A stretch of DNA of 64,000 nucleotides from contig OZ021732.1 of the NCBI GenBank assembly GCA_963978545.1, forward strand, positions 51,565,214 through 51,629,213, read 5' to 3'. This document shows positions 23,212 to 34,327 of the stretch, one piece after another. Source of the stretch: Linyphia triangularis (lineage: Eukaryota > Arthropoda > Arachnida > Araneae > Linyphiidae). Each line of letters begins with the position of its first letter. Position 1 is the first letter of the stretch. The translations under genes were made by a program, and so were the position numbers. The notes beneath the pieces are model-generated. The model was not told where the DNA came from and made no database searches. It saw nothing but the letters and a program-made list of their open reading frames with translations.

Positions 23212-23213
23212 TG
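23009..23213. repeat. Perfect 91-bp hairpin at the spacer/right-arm junction
   Basis: 23009-23099 and 23123-23213 are exact inverted copies by eye, with a 23-base loop. The loop (AGTTAAATTGTACATGTTTC) is itself a near copy of part of the stem. The hairpin overlaps the start of the right arm by two bases. Confidence 0.85.
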
Positions 23214-24395
23214 GTTGTTTTTCATGTTATTCAGTTTGATACAACTGAGATGACGTAATATAAATTGTTTAATGTGCTATAGTTTTAATATATGTGTTCC
23301 CATTTAAAAGCATGTTTGATTTTAAATTTTGTTTAAACTTTCTCCTAAAATTTTTTATAGCGAATCTCAGCGCATTTTTTTTTATTTCTGATAAAGTACT
23401 TCGAAACATTCACATCTTTCAATGTTGTATCTTCTATATTTCCAGTAAAACTTCTCACATTATACATGAATTTCAAGAAATTTGCTATGTCTAAGTTTGG
23501 TATTTTTTTTTTTTTTTTTAATGTATAGATATTTCATCATTGTCATTCTATGATAAGATATCAAGTTGGTTCTTAATAAGAAAGAGTGTATTTTCTTGTC
23601 ATAAGCAAGAAAAACGAAGTTAATATAAGTCAATGATAATTCTCAATTACGAATTTCTAGTCGTCTTCAACTTTTTTCAACACATTTCATTCAACTTCTA
23701 TTTTTACTTCATCTATCACTTTGTCATACTTCTTTACAGTTATAGTATGTATCAGTTCAAGTCACTGTTTAAATTTACATCATTGATTTATTCAGTTCAC
23801 TCAATCTCTTAGGTCATAATAATTTCATTAAATTTATAAGATTCATAAAAAAAAAAAAAAAAAAAAAACCTAATCATTACACATGAACTTAATTTTATTG
23901 CACCGGGAAGAAAAACTATAGAAATTTGGACAATAAAAATCTATTACAACAGCTAATAAATTCAATTTTCGACAAGCATGATAGGATATAAAAATTGTAT
24001 TTTTTTGTTTTTCTGCTAAAGTTTAAGTTCTCTGTTAGACAATGAAACGTTTGCCTAGAATAAAATCATAAATTATTCATCATTTATGTACCAACAGTAA
24101 AATTATCATTTACATTTTTGTAGATTTTTCCTTTTAACATGACAATGTTTTACATGTAAAGTTTATTTAATATTAATTTCCGACTTGAAAATGTAGGTAG
24201 CATTTATTTTCGATGAGTTTGATTTCAACTGACAAATATATTTCAACATTCGAAGTATATGCGAGTTATGTGAATAAACCATATGCAACTTAGCTAAATT
24301 TCAGTAATTAAGTTGTGAAGTTTTATCTTTGCCATAGAAAATACATTTATTTTTACTGACTTTTGTTAAGTGCAACGACGATCTTTTACAAAGTA
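23214..24395. other. Right arm, innermost segment
   Basis: Inverted copy of 20985-22173. It runs into the empty site of the Gypsy insertion near 24395 (GTATGTCTTCTTGCAACATG). Confidence 0.6.
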
Positions 24396-25968
24396 TGTCT
24401 TCTTGCAACATGAGAAACGATGCGAAATGATAAGGACTTTTCTGGTATGCTTTCAATTCCTTGAGAAATAAATTTAGCTTAACTAGAAGACTTGTTCCGA
24501 TTCTGAAGTGTGCTATTTCCTATCGTAATTTGTAATTTTACATGATACTTGGTTTAAAAGTTGAAAAAGTTTGCACAAATTTCCTATGTAAGTTCTACTT
24601 CACTGAAAAGTTATCGGTCACAAGCAATAAAAATTCCACTTTGTTTGATTAATGTTATGCATGTGTTAATTATCATGTGTAATATCAGTTTTATTTGTGT
24701 CTTTCGAAAGCGAGCATTCATAAATATAAAAGGATATTTCAAACTATTTTCAAAATATAAGTATCTTTTACAAGTTTTTTCCGGAATGAACTTTGCTCAG
24801 TTATATTAATATTGAATATTCATCTTACAAAATAAGCGTCTTGTAAAACACATTCCGTTTCAGTTTTCTGAAATTTATGTATAAGTTATTTAGAAATTAT
24901 GGGTGGAAGTTAAAAATCTCTGTATTAATGATATATTGTCAGCACCTCACAAATAAAAAAAAAAATTCATGTATAATTTAGTTTGTCCAGATGATGTTCA
25001 ATTTTACGTAGTAACAAACTCTACATTTTTCAAATTTATGCTAGATTTTCACAAGAAAAAAAATATATATTCTTTAAGTTTGCCTAGCAAATTTTTTTCA
25101 GTATTTAAATTTTCTAAGTACATTCCATCACATGAGTAGTTAACTATTTTCACTAAGGAAAATATCTTATTATTTTAGTTTGTTTGATTGATGTTAGATT
25201 TTTATGTTTCTGATTGGTGATTTGCATATAGTCTTTTAAAAACTTTACACAATTCGTAACATATATGTTAGAAATAATTGTATATCGCATCTGAGATTGA
25301 AAAAATTTATAACTATTATCATGTAAAGAAGGTTAAATTTTAAAAACATGTCGTTGAATATGAGTGTTACCATGAAAAAAGTTAACTAAATTACTTGTTA
25401 TTTCCTTTCAGAGTATAAAAAGTTATATAGTTTACATATAATTCGCAAGTTTCTTTCAATTTATCTTAAGATGTTTTAAAAGTCTTGCAGGTGATTTTCA
25501 AAACTTAAATGCATATCTACAATGTATTTAATATCTACAATTTATTTAATATTTTCCCCCAATTCACCTTTCAAGTAAAATAAACCTTAGTCAGCATGTA
25601 TTGCACGAGTTAATACGACACCTTAACGTATATTATTACAAAGTAAATTGTCTTTCTTGAAGTAACATAAATTTCCAACTTGCATTGATTTTCCGATTGA
25701 AAAGTAGAGGTGAAATTTTTCTTTGGAGTATCTATAACTAGTATTTATTTTAAATCTCTTGCTATTTTTCTTCTATGTAACAATTTTGTTAAGTTTTACC
25801 CGTATTGTAGCATATAATCTCACTGAGTTTGAACAATATTCAATGTTTTAGACAATAGAAAAGTTTTCAAGTAGAAATGATCTTAAATTCTCCAAGTGAA
25901 TCATACTTTTTGGAAGAAAGTCCATGCGAATTCTACCTTCACTTACTAATGTGTCTTTGAAATCCACT
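24396..25968. other. Right arm, AT-rich segment without genes
   Basis: Inverted copy of 15901-17471, with scattered single-base differences and small indels. An 82-codon open frame (24561-24809) has no recognisable features and looks like chance. Confidence 0.5.
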
Positions 25969-26230
25969 TCATTCATTCCAAGTTTTCACAAACATTTCAT
26001 TATGAAAAAGGCAAAGTAGGAAAACGATAATCTCGAAGACCTGCTGACACACCGCAGCATCACCCGCTGCTTGCGCGTCGATGCTGCTGTTCTTGCTGTA
26101 CAAGTCTCCCGACCTGTTTGAACAAGTTTTAGCGTGACTCATCCTCCGGTCTAAAAATGCCGGCAAGTGGCGTATCACCTACCGCTAACCTGATTGGCTA
26201 ATTACCGTCACATGCTTATCATCCCGTTTA
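25969..26230 (-). other. Right-arm GC island with the same 69-codon open frame
   Basis: Inverted copy of 15641-15900. The open frame 25969-26178 gives the same 69 residues as the left copy, although neighbouring arm sequence differs at several positions. CTGATTGGCTAATTACC upstream (in the outward sense downstream) holds an inverted CCAAT box. Function unknown. Confidence 0.35.
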
Positions 26231-29200
26231 AAGACGTGAATTTTATATGTAAAGTAAATTTTTACACTAACGCTTAAATTCTTTGCTATAGAAAGTTCAA
26301 GTATGTTATTTTTTTCTCTTATATGTTACATTTTAAACACATGATATGAAATTTTTACGTTATGCTTATCTTAGAAATTTTTTAAATATGTTACTTTTTC
26401 TTTTATTTAACATTAACCTAAGAGTTTAATTGTATATGAGAAGTAAATTGTCACGTTAAAGTTTAAAGACATGATATTTATATGTGAAGTAAATTTTCGT
26501 GTAAAGGTTAAAATCCTTTATCTTTGAAATTTTTATTCTGTTAAATTTCCCATTATTTAACATTAACCTAAGAAAATAATTGTGCATAAAATTTTCGCGT
26601 ATTGTTTAAATTGTTATCGAAGAAAGTTTAAGTATGTTATTTTTTTTTCCTTCTCTAATTTAGCATTATTCTTATATATTTTAAAGATAAAAATGTTATG
26701 TGTGAAATAAATTTTCGCGTATTGTTTCAATTCCTTACCTTATAAATTTTTAATATTTCTTTTTCTCTAATTTAGCGTTATTCTTACACATTTGAAAGAC
26801 ATAATTTTTATATGTGAGGTAAATTTTCGCGTATTATTTAAATTCTTTGCCTTATAAATTTTTAGAGCTTCTTTTTTATCTTATTTATCGTTGATATAAG
26901 AGTATGATTGTACATGTAAAGTTAATTTTCACGTTCAATTTTAAATTCTTTGCCTTGTAAACTTTTAGTGTTTCTTTTTTCTAAAAGTTAGAGTTGTCAT
27001 TATACATTTTAAAGACATGAATGGCAATGTTTGAATTCTTTGTCGTAGAAATTATAGGTATGTTATACTTTCCTCCTGCATGTCAAATTTAAAGTCGTGA
27101 TTTTTATGTGTAAAGTAAATTTTTGCGTTAATGTTAAAGTTATTTGTCGTAGAAAGTTTAAGTATGTTACTTTTTTCTTTTATTCAGCGATATTTTAAAG
27201 ACATGATTTTTATATATGTAGTAAATTTTCACTCAAATGTTAAAATTATTTATCGTAGAAATTTTAAGTATGCTAATTCTTCTTACATGTCACATTTTAA
27301 TGTCGTGATTTTTATATGTGAAGTAAATTTTTACGTTAATGCTAAAGTTATTTGTCGTGCAAAGTTTAAGTATGTTAGTTTTTTTCTTTTATTTAGCAAT
27401 ATTTTTACATATTTTAAAGACATGATTTTTATGTATATAGTAAATTTTCGCGTAAAGGTTAAAATTATTTGTCGTAGAAATTTTAAGTATGCTAATTCTT
27501 CTTACACGTCACATTTTAAAGTCGTGATTTTTATATGTGAAGAAAATTTTTTACGTTAATGTCAAAGTTATTTGTCGTACAAATTTTAAGTATGTTACTT
27601 TTTTTTCTTCTTTTATTTAACGATATCTCTATATCTATAAGGCAAAACCCTCACTCACTCACTCACTCACTCACTCATCACTAATTCTCCCACTTCCCAC
27701 ATAGTCACAATTCTGAAAATCGGCACAAATATCAACAATGGTAAAAATAGAAAAAGTAAGCTATTCCGATCTCGATTAACCCACTTTAAGGGGTCGAAAA
27801 GGGGTTAAACGTTCCAAACGAGGGACATTCGAATATCCCCCTTCTTATTTGGTCACAACTCTGAAAATCGGCACAAATATCAACAATGGTAAAAATAGAA
27901 AAAGTAAGCTACTCCGATCTCGATTAACACACTTTAAGGGGTCGAAAAGGGGTTAAACGTTCCAAACGGGGGACATTCGAATATCCCACTTCCCATTTGG
28001 TCACAGCTCTGAAAATCGGCACTAATATCAACAATGGTAATAATAGAAAAAGTAAGCTAAAAGGATCTCGATTACCCCTTTTTAAGGGGTCAAAAAGGGG
28101 TTAAACGTTCCAAACGGGGGGACATTCGAATATCCCACTTCCCATTTGGTCACAACTCTGAAAATCGGCACAAATATCAACAATGGTAAAGATAGAAAAA
28201 GCATTCTATTCCGATCTCGGTTAATCCACGCTTAGGGGTCGAAAAGGGGTTAAACGTTCCAAACGAGGGATATTCGAACATTCTACTTCCCATTTCGTCG
28301 CAATTCTTAAAATTGGTAAGAATGCTAATCAAGATAAACATAGAAAAGTAAGCCATTCCGATCTCGATTAACCCACTTAAGGGTTGGAAAAGGCGTTAAA
28401 CGTTCCAAAAGAGAGATATTCGAATGTCCCACTTCCCATTTGGTTACAACTTTAAAAATTGGTACAAATGTCAAAAAAGATAAACATAGAAAAAGTAAGC
28501 TATTCCGTTCTCGATTAACCTACTTTATGGAGTCGAAAAGGGGTTAAATGTTCCAAACGAGGGATATCCGAATGTTCCTCTTTAAATGTAGTCATAATTC
28601 TGATATTTGGTGCAAATGTTAAAAGGACAAATTTAAAAAGAAATAAGTTATTCCAATATCGATTAATGAATTTTTAAGGGATGAAAAGTCGACGCAACAT
28701 TGAAACTATACGAGGATTATTTTAATGTTTCAATTCCAATACAGCTACTACTTCGAAATTTAGAACAAAGAGCAAACATAAACACAATAAACTATTTCAA
28801 TCTCGATTACGTAATTAAAAGGGTCCGAAGGGAATTAAACGTTCTAAACGAGGGATATTCAAATGCCTCTTTCCAATATAGAATTCACAATTATAAATTT
28901 CGTTAAAATTGTCAACAAAGGAAAGTTTCTATTTTGATATATCAATTTTTCGGGATCGAAATGGGTGCAAACCTCTGAAATGTAGAATACGTGAATGGGT
29001 CTTTTGATCGCTAAAATGCTAATGGTAAAATTTCGTAGCGCAGCACGGGTATTCAGCTAGTTTCTACATATTTTAAAGTCGGGATTTTTATATGTAAAGT
29101 AAAATGTTACGTTAATGTTAAAGTTATTTGTCGTAGAAAGTTTAAGTACGTTACTTTTCTCTTGCATGTCATATTTTAAACTCGTGATTTTTATATATGA

Positions 29201-29460
29201 AGGGAATTTCGAGTAAAGGTATTTCTATTTATCTTAGAAATTTTAAGTAAGTTACTTTTTTTTCTCTTATTTAGCGATATTTTTACTCATTTTAAAGTGA
29301 TTTTTATGTGAAAAGTAAATTTTTTACGTTAATGTTAAAGTTATTTATCGTAAAGAGTTTAAGTATGTTACTTTTTTCTCTTATTTAGTGATATTCGTAC
29401 ACATTTTAAATACATGATTTTTATTCGTAAAGTAAATTTTCACGTTCACTTTTTTTATAA
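26231..29460. repeat. Right-arm satellite, split by a Helitron
   Basis: Inverted copy of 13841-15640 with the same 105-120-bp units, interrupted at 27626-29060 by a Helitron. A 142-codon open frame at 27131-27559 matches the left one except for its last residue. Confidence 0.75.
27626..29060 (+). mobile_element. Non-autonomous Helitron (family B) with internal 148-bp tandem repeat
   Basis: It starts TCTCTATATCTATAAGGC and ends ATTCAGCTAG, with A before and T after. The left arm keeps the unoccupied CGATATTTCTACAT site near 14245, which fixes both ends. The tail hairpin CGTAGCGCAGCACG (29034-29047) lies 13 bases before the end. After a (CACT)n microsatellite (27648-27676) come about nine units of roughly 148 bp that decay toward the 3' end; each has CACAACTCTGAAAATCGGCA, CCGATCTCGATTAACC, GGGGTTAAACGTTCCAAACG. 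No Rep or helicase sequence. Confidence 0.9.
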
Positions 29461-29835
29461 GTTTATTTTTTTTATAATAATAATAATAAAATCTGATAAT
29501 TATTACTAAATATTATCTTTATATTTAATAAATTTCATAATTACTCCAATTGCAACAACTGTCTACGCTAAAAACCCATTCGCTACACTATGACGTCACG
29601 AACAAATTATCTATCACTTTAACTGTTTCAAGCAAGATCGTTACACAACAACTCAACTCGCAAACGCGTTGAAGCGTGTTGAAACATCCCTAGTCTCGCT
29701 CCCCTCCCGTCTGACGGGTCGTTAGTCAGTAGCACCCTCTACCGTGAAACCTGATTGGTCGGTGAAGTCACGTGATCACCCCTCATATATAGACGCTACC
29801 GGTTGCCGTCTCGCCATTTCTACTTAGATACCTGA
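29461..29835 (+). promoter_or_regulatory. Outward-facing promoter-like island in the right arm
   Basis: In the outward direction: TGACGTCA (29591-29598), an inverted CCAAT box (GATTGG, 29753-29758), an E-box CACGTG (29769-29774), TATATA (29786-29791), and about 30 bases on a plausible start region GCCATTTCTAC (29812-29822). Spacing and order fit an RNA polymerase II core promoter. The part at 29585-29660 is a diverged copy of the 155-bp terminal unit. The left arm has the mirror copy. Confidence 0.45.
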
Positions 29836-30195
29836 GTGTGAAAGACGTGTTTAATACTTCGTGTTTTTTTTCTCATCGCGATTTTGTTCGTACTTGTGTA
29901 GTTATTCACAGTTATTTTAGCTTCGCAGATTTCGTTTCGATTATTCGGTAAGTGAATTTTTAAACATCTTCTCACTCCAACAAACCAAGAGAGCCTTATC
30001 GGCTTATGACGACAAGCGGTATCTGCTGGAAGATAGCATAACCAGCTATGCCTATGGTCACTTCAAAATTCCTTAAATCATTCATTTAATCCTTAAATTT
30101 TATTTTTTTTATCTCTTCAAGCCTTAATTTAACTAAAATATTACTTTAACTAAATTTTTAAAAACTTATTTAACGTTAATTTTTTTTTCAGGATT
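29815..30195 (+). other. Candidate untranslated leader with intron, right arm
   Basis: Downstream of the promoter-like island is a splice donor CGGTAAGTG (GT at 29948-29949) and, 240 bp on, a T-tract followed by CAG (AG at 30190-30191). An ATG after the acceptor (30230) opens a frame of only 17 codons, so this would be a non-coding or truncated leader. The same signals are mirrored in the left arm at 8404-8647. Inferred from motifs only. Confidence 0.3.
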
Positions 30196-30904
30196 TTGTA
30201 TGTGACCATTAAATTTAATTCATGAGAGAAATATACGTTCTCACAAGTCTTCTTTTCAGATTTTTTAAAATTTAAATTGTTTAGGATTTAAGGTAATGAT
30301 GTCTTCTTAAAAGATATTATTGGATGGTTGGTTAGTGACCTCATATTTCAAGGAAATATACGTTCTTTGAAATAAGTTTTTTTTTTTTTTTTTTTTGTTG
30401 ATAGGGTGGAGTGAGGCGATACCAATTCTTCCTAAAAAAGGTATCGGGGTGGAGGTGGGTCCTCACTTTTAAAATTTAGCTTCAAAATAATTAACATTTT
30501 CTAAAGTCTTTCAAATTAGCTTATTCAAAATTGGTTAGGGAAGGGGGGTGGGTATGAGTTATCACGAAGGCAACGTCCGATAGTCGATATTTTAACCATT
30601 GTTTGGTAAAATATTGAAATGTCACGTGTAGCTTGGGGTTAGGGTTCTTTAGACCCTTAGCAAATGGCCTTCACTTTTATTAAAATTTAAAAGTCATGTT
30701 AAGATTTTTTTATTTGCATATATCTCTGATCTTAGAAATTTAATGCAAATATCTCTTAAATTCACTCCTAGATGGCGCCACTACCCTAAACTTAGTAGAA
30801 AACTATCTTACTAAACTGTGTAGCCAATCACAAGCGTTCATTTAGTCACGTGTTTAAAACCGACTAATCGTAAGCAAGCATTTTGTCGATCTCTCACATA
30901 AAGC
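30196..30904. other. Right arm, outer AT-rich segment
   Basis: Inverted copy of about 7691-8403. It contains a poly-T run at 30379-30396 and CACGTG sites near 30620 and 30847. No gene. Confidence 0.5.
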
Positions 30905-31340
30905 AAGTCATGACGTCATACCCGCTGTGACGTCACTAGTCAAAAAGCCTATCACTCTAACTTATTCACTAAGAAGCAGCCCTAGAACAACTCAACTCCG
31001 TCTGCTAGATAAACCGAAACTAAAAAAGTGTTGCCACCTCTCAAAACTTTGATATAAAACACATTATGACGTCATTACCACTGTGACGTCATGCAATAAA
31101 AACCTATCACTCTAACTTATTCACTAAGAAGCAGCCCTAGAACAACTCAACTCCGTCTGCTAGATAAACCGAAACTAAAAAAGTGTTGCCACCGATCAAA
31201 ACTTTGATATAAAACACATTATGACGTCATTTTCACTGTGACGTCATGCACAAACAGCTTATAACGAAACCGAAACAGCAGCAGGAGGGAAACAACTCAA
31301 CTCCACTTCTGGTCACGTGACTTCCGGTGACGTCATCATC
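30905..31340. repeat. Right subterminal array of TGACGTCA repeats
   Basis: Seven perfect TGACGTCA octamers at 30911, 30928, 31067, 31084, 31222, 31239 and 31328. The 155-bp unit is present three times (30928, 31084, 31239), one fewer than in the left arm, and again each pair starts 17 bp apart. Confidence 0.85.
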
Positions 31341-31401
31341 CCTCATCCCGTCTCTCGGTCGCTCCATGGCTTCGGAGCCCCACTTTCTAACTACTGTCGA
31401 C

Positions 31402-33896
31402 ACGGGACTCCCAGATCAGAAAACAGGCACGATAACCACTAGGCAAAAGTGACCACTAGCCCCTAGGTGTTGTATCTGTCATTTGTAAACGTGACCACCA
31501 CAAATGTATTACCGAAATAATGCATGCCATGTAAACTGAAAGGCAATGTCGCATATATTGCAACAAAATAATCATTGGAAAAGTATTGAAAGGTTTGTAA
31601 TAATATTATTTAAATTTCTTGACTTTTCCTGTACCCAAATAGCTACGGCCTGACTTTGTCCAACGTACAACCAGGTTTCAGTCTATTAGAACCCCTTTCA
31701 TGCCTTTCCTCGATTTCACCACTTTACTTTATACACGAAACATCGGAAAGACATCGTGTTTCAGTTAAGTTAGATTAGTCGAAATACCTTTAAAAATATT
31801 TAAAACTGGATCAGTAGATCTCACATTAGGATTATAACCTTTAAAGGTGGGAAAGGGAAATGGGGGAGGTTTTTTAGATTTTTAGAAATCTCAGGTTGAC
31901 TTTGACGTTTCTCTTCTTTAGAAGATCATATGTGTAACTTCTCCTTCCTCAAGATAATAATATTGCGATTTGAATACCTCCCTCCCCCAAAAAAACCTCT
32001 GCAGACACTATTCCTTACTTAGTTTGAATTTTTGTGCCGAAAATTATGGTTTGCTTTTTTATAGATCTGAATATTTTGTTGCTAAATTTGAAGTTCATAA
32101 GGGTAGTGAGTAAGTTGAGAATAATTTACTTTGTAAAACTTGATTTCTGCTTCATTAGGATAGAGGTTCAAATATGTACATTATTTATTTTTTTACATAT
32201 AAATAATATTATAGTTTGGTTTAATGCTAAAGTAATACATTTCATTTTTAGTCCTGCTTAGAGAAAACTAGCATTATACTTTCCATATGGAACAAATGAT
32301 TATTATTAATAAAACGAGTAATATTTGCAGAAATTATTGCTGAAAAACCTCGAAAATATTATTATATTCTATCCAGCAGTTTTGGCAAAAATGCGTACAC
32401 GAAGTAACTATTTTTAAGAAGTAAATTCTTCTGTTAAATTGCTAAAAAAAATTAAGTTTTACTATTAATATACTTTTCAAGATAATGTAAAATCCTCTTT
32501 TCTTTTTTGATTAGGAAAATATGTTTAAAATTATTTAAAAATTAATTAACAAAATGTTTTTAATAATTATTGTATTTTGAAATGCAATTATGTTGTCAAA
32601 GAGTGCCGATAGGATTATTTGCAGGGAGGTGAAGATCGCTAACAGGGAGGTATAAGGCTACAAAGTATTTGTTTAATCTTAGATTTTTCGAAAAGGGGAA
32701 TCGGACTTCCTAATTTGATGTTAGTTAATAACTGTACATAATTTTTTGCTCGAATTGATAATTTACTACCTATATATTTTTTTCTTGTGAATTACTTCTT
32801 CCACATTACTTTATTTTTCGAAAGGCAGGAGGGAGTGTAAGTGCATGTTTCTTATATGTCCCTGACATTGTCTCTAGTATAAAAATCGCAGTGTTTCGCG
32901 TAGATAATTTTGTGTGATAGCAATAATCTGTCAGGATTTTACAAAGAAGAATTTTTCCAGAATTCGTTTGATTAACTTTTTTTACAACGCTAAATTAGAA
33001 TCGCCTATTTGATCAATATTTTTCATTTGTTTTATTTCGTGTAGTAGTGCGATTTCCAACCACTTTTACCCGTTTAACTAATTTCTTCGAAACTGCAATT
33101 TGAAAATTAAAAAAAAATTGTATTGAAATGGAACCTTTGTACTACTCATGTTACTGAATTGGTTCAAGACTGAGAATGCATACTATCTGCAAGTGATAAA
33201 TGCCTCCCCTCCCCTCATAAAAGCACTTCGAAAAATTATCCCCTTTATTCGGGAAAGAGGGGGTTATTTATTAAACAAAAATGAAAAATGAAATTAATTT
33301 GATGGAACTTTAACTAAAATGTAAAGGGAATTTACTTAAAATATGACATTAATTAAGTATTAATAAAATACCATACAATATTAAAAACACTAATTAAAAT
33401 GAATTACACATTAAATAAAATAATTCACAATTAAATAAAAAAAAATTAGTTATAAACTCATTAACAATTAATTACGCATTAATTAACAAATAATTAAAAA
33501 TTATGCATTAATTTTGCCTTAATAAAATTTAATTAATAATAGATTGACACCTTAATAGATATTTTCTACATTTAGATTTTACTTGTCTTGATTTTAGTCG
33601 GCAAATGTATGTCTAACGCCCCCCCAATCGAAATTCTTAGCGACGGCCCTGATTGCCATGTATGGAAATTCGAACGACAGCTCTTAAAAAGTGGCTTTGA
33701 TTGGTGATTTAAATACTAATCTCAATTCTATTTTCTACTGAAATCAAATTTGATCGAGCAGTGCAATAAAATATCTTCTTAGTTTTAGGAAAGTGCGGCA
33801 ATTGTGAGAATAAACCAATGAAATGGAAATAGTGAAATGGATCACGGACGACTGACCAATTGAACGACGAAAAACGGTTTTATCTGTAAATTATAT
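31402..33896. other. Unassigned AT-rich DNA
   Basis: I see no gene here. The stretch contains C-rich runs and, at 33590-33651, a DNA-transposon tip (GTCGGCAAAT... CGACGGCCCTG) related to that at 5732. 33340-33560 is low-complexity ATTAATTAA sequence. A 75-codon open frame (32034-32261) is AT-biased and unlike anything known to me. Confidence 0.45.
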
Positions 33897-33902
33897 GAAT
33901 CA

Positions 33903-34296
33903 CAGGGCTGCCACTGACTATAAGCTTCAAAAATAGTTGCCAGTAGGCCCAGATGTTAAAAATAGTAGACAAATTAGTAGTCTCAGACGTTGAAAATAGT
34001 AGCCAAAATAGTGGTCTCAGAAGTTGAAAATAGTAGTAATTTTTTTCCAGTCGACAATTGTCTTGCTTTGAAGGTTGAAGTAAAACTATTGATTAAGATA
34101 AAACACGAAAACCCAGACACTCCCCGTTATATTATGGTCTTTCGATTTAAAATAGTGTCTTAATATCAAGTAAACAGGACATCCTACACGATAAAGACAA
34201 TGTGTCGTAACACTCTTAACGATACTTTAACCGGTAAAACGTTCAAAAGAATCTAATATCCAGACTCTTTTTCATGCCTTTTTTTTCATTAAAAGC

Positions 34297-34327
<31 letters not shown>

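Larger units (their letters stand above)
6987..31395. mobile_element. Giant foldback (palindromic) transposable element
   Basis: The left end AGTAGTTAGAAAGTGGGGC is repeated inverted at the right end, and near-identical inverted sequence continues inward to 22173 (left) and from 23212 (right), around a 1038-bp spacer. Flanks are GTCGAA (6981-6986) and GTCGAC (31396-31401), a 6-bp target-site duplication with one difference. Arms are 15.2 kb and 8.2 kb as they stand, but about 6.97 and 6.75 kb after removing later insertions; most of the rest of the difference is one extra 155-bp unit and a short outer repeat on the left. The original element was therefore about 14.8 kb. I find no transposase, integrase or polymerase, so it is non-autonomous. 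A 6-bp duplication with AG...CT ends fits Maverick/Polinton elements, but no such gene is present, so that link is only a guess. Confidence 0.85.

Noticed and set aside
27636..28900. CRISPR-like array of regular repeats
   Set aside because: The 148-bp units are continuous tandem repeats with no unique spacers, inside a Helitron in an animal genome.
6987..31395. Palindrome as a chimeric read or assembly error
   Set aside because: The arms differ by independent insertions, by the number of 155-bp units and by scattered substitutions, and the whole is framed by a target-site duplication.
6987..31395. A Maverick/Polinton or integrated large DNA virus
   Set aside because: Tips and duplication length would fit, but I found no polymerase, integrase, protease, ATPase or capsid sequence in any frame.
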